This document shows, one piece after another, positions 7,820 through 14,372 of a stretch of 40,010 bases of DNA (the first letter of the stretch is position 1; every line of letters begins with the position of its first letter). Origin of the DNA: Bacilli bacterium (lineage in GTDB: Bacteria; Bacillota_I; Bacilli_A; RF39; UBA660); assembly GCA_017397685.1 (NCBI GenBank), contig JAFQID010000010.1, positions 1 to 40,010 of the forward strand, in the 5' to 3' direction. The notes beneath the pieces are model-generated. The model saw only the letters and a list, made by a program, of their open reading frames with translations. It had not been told where the DNA came from and made no database searches. Both the position numbers and the translations under genes were made by a program.

Positions 7820-8899
7820 ATGAATACTAAGAGAAATATTTTAATTATTACTTTGATTCTTTCTGTACTTGGAATAGTGATGATTTATTCTAGTAGTTAT
7901 GTATGGGCTGAGTTTAAGTATGGAAATGCTTATAAGTATGTTTTGCAACAAGCTATATTTTTTATTATTGGTTTATTTTTATTATTTTTTGTTTCTAAGG
8001 TTGATTATGGTTTTTATAAAAAATATTCTAATAAGTTTTTGTTTGTATGTTTTATTTTGCTTGTTTTGGTTTTAATTCCTGGAATAGGTATGGTTAGAAA
8101 TGGAAGTAGGAGTTGGTTTGGAATAGGTGGTTTTGGTATTCAACCCAGTGAGATTTCTAAAATAGGTCTTATTATTTTTGTTAGTAAGTATTTATCAAAT
8201 AATGATAATAATAAAAGATATACTTTTAAGTTTATGTTTCCTATTTTGCTTGTTATTTTTTTGTTTTTTTTACTTATTTTATTAGAACCTGATTTTGGTA
8301 GTGGTATGGTTATTGTATTGTCTTTAATAGGTCTTATTTTTATATCAGGGACTAATGTGAGTATTTTTTATAAAGTTGGATTATTAGGTATAGTTGGTAT
8401 AGTTGTTCTTATATTAATTGCGCCATATCGAATGGATAGAATTACTTCTTTTGTTAATCCTTGGAGTGATCCTTTAGGTAGTGGTTTTCAAATGATTCAA
8501 AGTATGTATGCGATTGGTCCTGGGGGACTTCTTGGTTTTGGTTTTCTTAATTCTAGACAAAAACATTTTTATTTACCTGAGCCACAAACTGATTTTATTT
8601 TTTCTATTATTACTGAGGAGTTTGGTTTTGTTGGTGCTTTTGTTATAGTTAGTTTGTTTGCGTATTTGTTTTATAATATTATAAAGGTTTCTTTAAATAC
8701 TAAGGATTTATTTGGTAAATATTTATCTTTTGGTCTTGCTTTTATGCTTATTTTTCAAACATTACTTAATCTTAGTGTAGTTGTTGGTTTGGTTCCAATT
8801 ACTGGGGTGACTCTTCCGTTTATTAGTTATGGTGGTAGTAGTCTTCTTACTAGTTTTATTATGATTGGGATTATTTTGAATATATCTGAAAATAAATAA
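7820..8899 (+). CDS. ftsW: FtsW/RodA/SpoVE-family lipid II glycosyltransferase
   Basis: 359 aa from ATG 7820; ATG 7817 also exists but is 3 nt from the -10 box. This SEDS-family membrane protein polymerises lipid II into glycan strands together with a class B PBP. Motifs: MIYSSSYVWA near the N-terminus, PGIGMVRNGSRSW, the IQPSEISKIGLI block, LLEPDFGSG, DPLGSGFQMIQSMYAIGPGG, LPEPQTDFIFSIITEEFGF and TGVTLPFISYGGSSLL. The NG-RSW and YAIGPGG patterns favour FtsW/SpoVE over RodA, but I cannot separate the divisome from the sporulation paralogue. About ten membrane segments. No RBS is visible (see promoter). Confidence 0.88.
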   Translation: MNTKRNILIITLILSVLGIVMIYSSSYVWAEFKYGNAYKYVLQQAIFFIIGLFLLFFVSKVDYGFYKKYSNKFLFVCFILLVLVLIPGIGMVRNGSRSWFGIGGFGIQPSEISKIGLIIFVSKYLSNNDNNKRYTFKFMFPILLVIFLFFLLILLEPDFGSGMVIVLSLIGLIFISGTNVSIFYKVGLLGIVGIVVLILIAPYRMDRITSFVNPWSDPLGSGFQMIQSMYAIGPGGLLGFGFLNSRQKHFYLPEPQTDFIFSIITEEFGFVGAFVIVSLFAYLFYNIIKVSLNTKDLFGKYLSFGLAFMLIFQTLLNLSVVVGLVPITGVTLPFISYGGSSLLTSFIMIGIILNISENK

Positions 8900-8912
8900 A
8901 CACCTCGTTATA

Positions 8913-8968
8913 ATACAAAAATCAAAAATAACGTTATTTTGTATCTCTTGGAATACAAAATTATTTTT
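8913..8968 (+). promoter_or_regulatory. Mutually exclusive hairpins / terminator between ftsW and rnhB
   Basis: ATACAAAA (8913-8920), TTTTGTAT (8937-8944) and ATACAAAA (8953-8960) can pair as 1:2 or 2:3. The 2:3 hairpin is followed by TTATTTTT and could terminate ftsW transcription. The 1:2 form would disrupt it and encloses the palindrome AATAACGTTATT. It may be a simple terminator. Confidence 0.4.
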
Positions 8969-8997
8969 ATAATTTATATTTTCTTCTTTTAGGTTTA

Positions 8998-9026
8998 TTT
9001 ACTTTTGCTATAAAAAGTGTTAATAT
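8998..9026 (+). promoter_or_regulatory. Promoter of rnhB, probably giving a leaderless mRNA
   Basis: TTTACT (8998-9003), 17-nt spacer, TAATAT (9021-9026). The rnhB ATG starts 6 nt after the -10 box, which is the expected +1. The gap is only T residues, so there is no Shine-Dalgarno sequence. Confidence 0.6.
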
Positions 9027-9032
9027 TTTTTT

Positions 9033-9638
9033 ATGAAAGATTTTGAAAATGAGTTATATAATTTAGGAGTTAATTTAGTTGCTGGGATAGATGAGGTTGG
9101 TAGAGGACCACTTGTTGGGCCGGTTGTAGCTTGTGCGGTTATTCTTCCGAAAGATTTTTATATGGAAGAGATTAATGATTCTAAAAAGCTTAGTGAGAAG
9201 AAAAGAGAGATGCTTTATAGTGTTATTATGGAGAATGCGATTAGTGTAGGTATTGGTGTTAAAAGTGAGAAAGTCATTGATCAAGTTAATATTTATGAAG
9301 CGACTAAGCTTGCGATGATTGATGCGGTTAATAATCTTAGTGTAAAGCCTGAACATTTACTTATTGATGCGATGAAGCTTGATATTGATATTCCTCAAAC
9401 ATCTATTATTAAAGGTGATAGTAAGAGTGAGAGTATTGCTGCGGCATCTATTGTTGCTAAAGTTACTAGGGATAGAATGCTTGATGAACTGGATCTTGTT
9501 TATCCTGAATATGATTTTAAAAATAATAAGGGTTATGGAACTAAGAAACATTTAGAGGCTATCAAGAAATATGGTGTTATTGATGAGCATAGGAGGAGTT
9601 TTAGTCCGGTTAGTGAAGCTTTGAAAAAACAGTTGTAA
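9033..9638 (+). CDS. rnhB: Ribonuclease HII
   Basis: 201 aa, close to typical RNase HII length. It cleaves the RNA strand of RNA-DNA hybrids and incises at single ribonucleotides in DNA. Motifs: [21 protein letters not shown] (catalytic DE pair), [44 protein letters not shown] and [14 protein letters not shown]. The catalytic acidic residues and the GRG motif are intact. It has its own promoter directly before the ATG and no RBS. Its last codon and stop overlap the -35 box of the glyS promoter. Confidence 0.95.
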   Translation: MKDFENELYNLGVNLVAGIDEVGRGPLVGPVVACAVILPKDFYMEEINDSKKLSEKKREMLYSVIMENAISVGIGVKSEKVIDQVNIYEATKLAMIDAVNNLSVKPEHLLIDAMKLDIDIPQTSIIKGDSKSESIAAASIVAKVTRDRMLDELDLVYPEYDFKNNKGYGTKKHLEAIKKYGVIDEHRRSFSPVSEALKKQL

Positions 9639-9661
9639 TATTTTTGTATTTATGGTAATAT
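9633..9661 (+). promoter_or_regulatory. Promoter of the glyS T-box transcript
   Basis: TTGTAA (9633-9638, overlapping the rnhB stop), 17-nt spacer, TAATAT (9656-9661). Predicted start is about 9668, giving a 136-nt leader. Confidence 0.6.
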
Positions 9662-9667
9662 ATCTTT

Positions 9668-9765
9668 ATTGAAGCGATGATAGTGTGATGGTAAAACACT
9701 TAGGCTATAACTAAGAAGTGATTCTCCATAGAATAAATAAGGTGGGACCGTCCTTTTGGACCCTT
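9668..9765 (+). promoter_or_regulatory. Compact T-box riboswitch leader of glyS
   Basis: Bases 9735-9752 (AATAAGGTGGGACCGTC) match the T-box consensus. They fold into the expected antiterminator: AAGG (9739-9742), the 7-nt bulge TGGGACC (9743-9749), GTCC (9750-9753), loop TTTT, GGAC (9758-9761), CCTT (9762-9765). The bulge would contact the NCCA end of uncharged tRNA. The upstream part is very short: hairpins AGTGT/ACACT (9682-9700) and CTTAG/CTAAG (9699-9715), the latter with a GGC glycine codon partly in its loop at 9703-9705. Those two stems overlap and the specifier assignment is inference. A clear competing terminator is not visible, so control could act on translation. Confidence 0.7.
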
Positions 9766-9803
9766 ATGTATTTTAGGAGTTTTTGTTTTTTTGGGAGGAA
9801 ATT

Positions 9804-11177
9804 ATGGATGATTTTAAAATGGAAGATGTAGTTAATTATGCTAAAACTTATGGGTTTGTTTTTCAAGGAAGTGAGATATATGGTGGTCTTGCTAATTCGT
9901 GGGATTTTGGGCCAGTAGGAGTTTTGCTTAAAGAAAATATTAAGAAAGCATGGCTTAAGAAGTTTGTTCAGGAGGATGAAAATAATGTTTCTCTTGATAG
10001 TGCAATTTTAATGAATCCTAGAGTTTGGGAAGCAAGTGGGCATATAAAAACTTTTTCTGATCCGTTAATTGATTGTAAGAAGTGTAAGACTCGTCATAGA
10101 GCTGATAAGCTAGTTGAGGATATTATAGGCGAAGATGCTTCTAGTATGAGTGATGATGAACTTATTAATTATATTAAAGATAATAAAGTTCCTTGTCCTA
10201 AGTGTGGTAAATGTGATTTTACTGATATTAGAAAGTTTAATCTTATGTATAAGACTTTTCAAGGAGTTACTGAAGATGCGAAAAGTACGGTTTATTTAAG
10301 ACCTGAGACTGCGCAAGGAATATTTACTAATTTTTTAAATGTTCAAAGAACTATGAGGTTAAAACTACCTTTTGGTATAGCACAAGTAGGTAAATCTTTT
10401 AGAAATGAGATAACTCCTGGAAATTTTATATTTAGAGTTCGTGAGTTTGATCAAATGGAGCTTGAGTTCTTTTGTAAACCAGGTACTGAACTTGAATGGT
10501 TTAAGTATTATAAAGATTATTGTTATAATTTTCTTCTTTCTTTAGGAATTAAGAAAGAAAATTTAAGATTGAGAGATCATAGTGCTGAGGAGCTAAGTTT
10601 TTATAGTAATGCTACTACTGATATAGAGTATAAATTTCCATTTGGATGGGGAGAACTTTGGGGAATAGCCTCTAGAACTAATTATGATTTATCACAACAT
10701 CAAGAATATAGTGGTGTTTCTCAAGAATATCTTGATCCTTATACTAATGAAAGGTATATTCCATATGTAATTGAGCCTTCTTTAGGTGTTGAAAGAACAT
10801 TTTTAATGACTATTTGTGATGCTTATAAAAGGGAAATGCTTGAAAATGGAGAAGAGAGAGAAGTTTTAAAAATACATCCTTTTTTAGCACCTTATAAGTG
10901 TTGTGTTTTGCCTTTAGTTAAGAAATATCATAGTGATAAAGCGTTAGAAGTATATAAAACTTTAAGTAAGTATTTTATGTGTACTTATGATGATACTGGA
11001 AGTATTGGAAAAAGATATAGAAGAGAAGATGTTATAGGAACTCCTTACTGTATTACGGTTGATGATGAAACTATTAATAATGGTGTTGTGACTATTCGTG
11101 ATAGAGATACTATGGAGCAAGTGAGTGTAAAACTAGAAGATATTAAAAATTATATTGATGAAAGAATTATTTTTTAA
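9804..11177 (+). CDS. glyS: Glycyl-tRNA synthetase (single-chain alpha2 type)
   Basis: 457 aa from ATG 9804, with GGGAGGAA 5 nt upstream; a TTG at 9783 lies upstream of that RBS. This is the eukaryote/mycoplasma-type class II homodimeric GlyRS, not the GlyQ/GlyS tetramer. Motifs: [20 protein letters not shown] at the N-terminus, an insertion with Cys pairs (CKKCKTRH and CPKCGKCDF) suggesting a zinc site, [34 protein letters not shown] (motif 2), and [11 protein letters not shown] (motif 3). The C-terminal anticodon-binding domain has [17 protein letters not shown], and RDRDTMEQ. The T-box leader makes induction by uncharged glycyl tRNA likely. Confidence 0.96.
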   Translation: MDDFKMEDVVNYAKTYGFVFQGSEIYGGLANSWDFGPVGVLLKENIKKAWLKKFVQEDENNVSLDSAILMNPRVWEASGHIKTFSDPLIDCKKCKTRHRADKLVEDIIGEDASSMSDDELINYIKDNKVPCPKCGKCDFTDIRKFNLMYKTFQGVTEDAKSTVYLRPETAQGIFTNFLNVQRTMRLKLPFGIAQVGKSFRNEITPGNFIFRVREFDQMELEFFCKPGTELEWFKYYKDYCYNFLLSLGIKKENLRLRDHSAEELSFYSNATTDIEYKFPFGWGELWGIASRTNYDLSQHQEYSGVSQEYLDPYTNERYIPYVIEPSLGVERTFLMTICDAYKREMLENGEEREVLKIHPFLAPYKCCVLPLVKKYHSDKALEVYKTLSKYFMCTYDDTGSIGKRYRREDVIGTPYCITVDDETINNGVVTIRDRDTMEQVSVKLEDIKNYIDERIIF

Positions 11178-11261
11178 AAATAGAAGCGATTGCTTTTATT
11201 TTTATTTGACTAAACATTTATTATTTTATAAAATTATTATAGATGATAGGAGAGGGGAATT

Positions 11262-11417
11262 ATGAAGAGGATATTATTTATGTTTTGTATTGTTTTGTTA
11301 TTATGTGGTTGCAAAAGTAATGATTTAAATAATGATGATAATGTTAATGAAAGTAATAATCAAACTAATAGTGGTGGAGTACGTCCAGCTGAAAAGATTG
11401 ATTTTGAAATTAAGTGA
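11262..11417 (+). CDS. Small lipoprotein paired with a beta-helix surface protein
   Basis: 51 aa beginning at ATG 11262, with AGGAGAGGGG just upstream. The signal peptide (KRILFMFCIVLLLCGC) ends in the lipobox LCGC, and the remaining ~35 residues are Asn/Asp/Ser-rich and probably unstructured (NDLNNDDNVNESNNQ). Its stop lies 9 nt before the start of the large surface protein. A larger lipoprotein stands in the same position before the second surface protein (13920-14372). No function is assignable; Lgt is encoded at 36832. Confidence 0.75.
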   Translation: MKRILFMFCIVLLLCGCKSNDLNNDDNVNESNNQTNSGGVRPAEKIDFEIK

Positions 11418-11426
11418 GGTATGATT

Positions 11427-13787
11427 ATGAAAAAAATAAAAATGTTATTATTTATAATTATATTAATTCCATGTATTTTATTTGCTGATAGTATTAATTT
11501 TGAAGATGTAAAGATTGAGAGTGATAAGTATATTTTAAAGTATCAAAATAATAATAAATATATTTTGGATACTAATGTTTTTGGATTTAATGAAAGTGGT
11601 TTTTATATTGATGAAGATTTTTCTAAAAGTGGTTTATTAAATTTTTTTGAATATAATGTAATAGGTGGCAAGGATTCTTATTTATATGACGGTCTTAATT
11701 ATTATACTATGAGCTATAATGATGATATGTCGCAAGTTTATGAGGTATGTGCTATTAATGATGGTTATAGATATATTAGTCTATCTGAAAGTAGTGGTAC
11801 TAGGTATACGAACTTTATTAAACCTAAAGTAAAGGTTAGTGGTTCGGGTTCATATAATAATCCTTGGGTTTTTCTTTTAAGTGCTTATAGTGTTAGTTAT
11901 AACTTGAACTATGATAATGTAGGCATTACAAAAGTTGATGATGTTTATGAAGGAGATGAATATAGTTTAATGGAATCTCCGATTAGAGAGGGGTATGTTT
12001 TTTCTAATTGGAATTTAATGGCTAATGGGAATGGAGATTCTTATAGTGAAGGGGCTAACTTTAATGTAAAAACTGATACTATATTTTACGCTATATGGAC
12101 AAAAAAACATTTAGTTAAATATGATTTGAATGGTGGTAGTGGTTCTACTAGTTCTTATGAAGTAGTTGCTGGTAATAATCATACTATTGATAGTATAGTG
12201 CCTATTAAAGATGGATATATATTTTTAGGTTGGAGCATTAATAAGAATAGTACTACTGCTGATTATAAAAGTGGAGATAGTTATACGGTAAATGGTGATG
12301 TAACGTTTTATGCGATATGGCAAAAGAAATATACTGTTATGTATGATGCTAATGGTGGAACTGGTGGACCTGGTAGTGATATAACGGGACCAAATGATAA
12401 TTATGTTATAAGTTCTAGTAAACCAGCACATACTGATAGTACATATGGATTTAAAAATTGGAATACAAAGGCTGATGGAAGTGGAGTTAGTTATAATCCA
12501 GAAAGTGTGATGGCTGTAAATAATGATGTTACCTTATATGCACAGTATGCTCCTTACATTGCTAGAATAGATAATGTTTATTATTTTTCGATTAGTGAAG
12601 CTGTTAATGCTGTTAATAATAATAAAGTTGAAGAAACTATTACTATGGTAAGAAGTACTAGTGAGAATGTTAGTATAACTAATACTAAAAAGATAGTTCT
12701 TAATTTAAATAGTTTAACTGTTACTGGTAAGTTTACTAATAATGGTATTTTAAAAATTGCTTCTGCTGGAATTATACAGAATAAGAATGCTGAAGTTATT
12801 ATAAATAATGGAACTTTAAATATTAGTAATGGAACTTTTAAAAATAGTGCAACAACTACTGCTGATATTATTGTTAATAATGGAACTATGAATTTTTCTG
12901 GAGGAACTGTATCTAATACATCTGAAACATCTGCTGTAAGAAATACAAAAACATTAAATATAAGTGGTGGAACAATAAAAAATACTTATACGGTTATATC
13001 GAATGATGGATGTGGTGTTGAAAATATTTCTGGAGGAACTGTTGAGGTAACTGGTGGTCTTATATCTGCCAGTATAAGTGTAAGTGTTGTTAATTTTGGA
13101 ACATTTAATGGTAGAAGTGGTACAAATATTTATTCTACTAGTACTGCGATTGAAACTGAGTCTACAGGTGTAACAAATATTTATGGTGGATATTATGAAG
13201 GCGGGTCAACTACTAATAATAACTGGCCGGTATTAGAAGTAATTGAAGGTGGAGTTACAAATGTATATGGTGGTACTATAGAGGATACTAATACTTCATC
13301 TGGAAGTTATGGAACTGTTATACAAAACTTTGGAACTTTTTATATTAATGGTGGGACACTAACTAATAATACAGGTGGTGGTGGACTTGTTCATAATTAT
13401 GGTACTTTTACTGTAACTGGAAATGCTAAATTAGATTCTAGAGGTGGTGTAATTGCTTCAATGGGTACACTTACTATTAGTGGTGGAACATTTATTAACG
13501 ATACGTATAACTTTGTTATGATACAAAATGCTGGATATATGACTGTTAGTAATGTTAATATTAGTCACACTGCGAATATTTTTTGGAATATGAGTGGAGC
13601 AACATTTTATTTAAATAGCGGAACTTATAATACATATGGAAGCTTTGATACTATAATGCTTAATGGAGGAAGTTTTATTATGAATGGTGGTACTGTTACT
13701 AATACAGGTGGTTATAAAGCAATTTATAAAAAAAGTGGAGCTTCGGCTACTATTAATGGAGGAAGTGTTTCTTCTAAGAATTGGTAA
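11427..13787 (+). CDS. Secreted InlB-repeat / beta-helix surface protein
   Basis: 786 aa from ATG 11427 (GTGAGGT 6 nt upstream; ATG 11421 abuts that RBS). Signal peptide ~1-20 (MLLFIIILIPCILFADS). Then a family-specific N-terminal domain (~20-150) ending in GSGSYNNPWVFLLS, three Listeria-Bacteroides (Flg_new/InlB) repeats, each with a G-W or NWN motif ending in YAIW or YAQY, and an Asn/Gly/Thr-rich right-handed beta-helix region with repeated NNGTLNISGGT-like turns. No LPxTG, C-terminal hydrophobic anchor or S-layer domain is visible, so anchoring is unclear; it may bind the upstream lipoprotein (inference). Paralog of 14369-17080. Confidence 0.8.
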   Translation: MKKIKMLLFIIILIPCILFADSINFEDVKIESDKYILKYQNNNKYILDTNVFGFNESGFYIDEDFSKSGLLNFFEYNVIGGKDSYLYDGLNYYTMSYNDDMSQVYEVCAINDGYRYISLSESSGTRYTNFIKPKVKVSGSGSYNNPWVFLLSAYSVSYNLNYDNVGITKVDDVYEGDEYSLMESPIREGYVFSNWNLMANGNGDSYSEGANFNVKTDTIFYAIWTKKHLVKYDLNGGSGSTSSYEVVAGNNHTIDSIVPIKDGYIFLGWSINKNSTTADYKSGDSYTVNGDVTFYAIWQKKYTVMYDANGGTGGPGSDITGPNDNYVISSSKPAHTDSTYGFKNWNTKADGSGVSYNPESVMAVNNDVTLYAQYAPYIARIDNVYYFSISEAVNAVNNNKVEETITMVRSTSENVSITNTKKIVLNLNSLTVTGKFTNNGILKIASAGIIQNKNAEVIINNGTLNISNGTFKNSATTTADIIVNNGTMNFSGGTVSNTSETSAVRNTKTLNISGGTIKNTYTVISNDGCGVENISGGTVEVTGGLISASISVSVVNFGTFNGRSGTNIYSTSTAIETESTGVTNIYGGYYEGGSTTNNNWPVLEVIEGGVTNVYGGTIEDTNTSSGSYGTVIQNFGTFYINGGTLTNNTGGGGLVHNYGTFTVTGNAKLDSRGGVIASMGTLTISGGTFINDTYNFVMIQNAGYMTVSNVNISHTANIFWNMSGATFYLNSGTYNTYGSFDTIMLNGGSFIMNGGTVTNTGGYKAIYKKSGASATINGGSVSSKNW
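12307..12730 (+). repeat. Near-identical 424-bp segment, copy 1
   Basis: Aligned without gaps to 15021-15444 (offset 2714 bp), with only scattered substitutions. It covers the third InlB repeat and the start of the beta-helix (IARIDNVYYFSISEAVNAV). Flanking parts of the two genes are much more divergent. Confidence 0.8.
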
Positions 13788-13788
13788 T

Positions 13789-13817
13789 AAAAAAGTGATT
13801 TATTTTCACTTTTTTTT
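13789..13817 (+). terminator. Rho-independent terminator
   Basis: AAAAGTGA (13791-13798) pairs with TCACTTTT (13806-13813) and continues into a T run. It follows the stop of the first beta-helix gene by a few bases. Confidence 0.85.
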
Positions 13818-13919
13818 GATATTTTAATAGATACTAACATGAATATAAGTTTTTGTATATTTCATTTGACTATTTTGTTTCTTAATGATAAAATTTTAAT
13901 GAGAATAGAGGAGGTATAT

Positions 13920-14372
13920 ATGAAACGAATATTATTGGTTTTTATGATGATTTGTTTTCTTTTTGGATGTGAGAAGGAAAAAGAAAATGAAGAACCTTTG
14001 CAAAATGGAATTAATGAGGGTGTAAAGGATGAGGGATATACGGTATCTAAAGTTGAAGGTAAATTAAAATATGAATCTGATAAATATGTTAATAATAAGT
14101 ATGATAATGAAATACCTGATACAAAAGATGTAAAATCGTTTGAATATTTAGAAGATAATTATGTTAATATTTCTTTTGATGGTAATAAAGATATTTGTAA
14201 GAGTTATTATGATTTTTATAAGAATAAAGATTATGAAATTGTAACTACTAGTGGATATGATTTTATTAATGATTATGATTATGATATTCATACTGGTATT
14301 AAAAATAATTTAGTTTTTATTTTAAAATGTAAAAAAGACACTATTGTTCTTAGAGTGGAGGAGAGAAGATGA
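13920..14372 (+). CDS. Lipoprotein upstream of the second beta-helix protein
   Basis: 150 aa from ATG 13920, with GAGGAGGT just upstream; the open frame extends back to 13839 but has no RBS there. The signal (KRILLVFMMICFLFGC) ends in lipobox LFGC. The mature part is highly charged (EKEKENEEPLQ) followed by a small domain with Tyr/Asp-rich segments (DNYVNISFDGNKDICKSYYDFYKNKDYEIV). The stop overlaps the next start (ATGA, 14369-14372), so translation is coupled. The domain is not recognised. Confidence 0.8.
   Translation: MKRILLVFMMICFLFGCEKEKENEEPLQNGINEGVKDEGYTVSKVEGKLKYESDKYVNNKYDNEIPDTKDVKSFEYLEDNYVNISFDGNKDICKSYYDFYKNKDYEIVTTSGYDFINDYDYDIHTGIKNNLVFILKCKKDTIVLRVEERR

Noticed and set aside
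9075..9551. Minus-strand open frames inside rnhB and similar frames elsewhere
   Set aside because: Low-complexity Asn/Ile/Arg-rich translations antisense to clear genes, without RBS.
9668..9765. tRNA gene
   Set aside because: The hairpins do not form a cloverleaf; the TGGGACC bulge and position before glyS fit a T-box.
13839..13919. N-terminal extension of the second lipoprotein
   Set aside because: A strong RBS and lipobox signal start at 13920; the upstream frame has no RBS and would bury the signal peptide.
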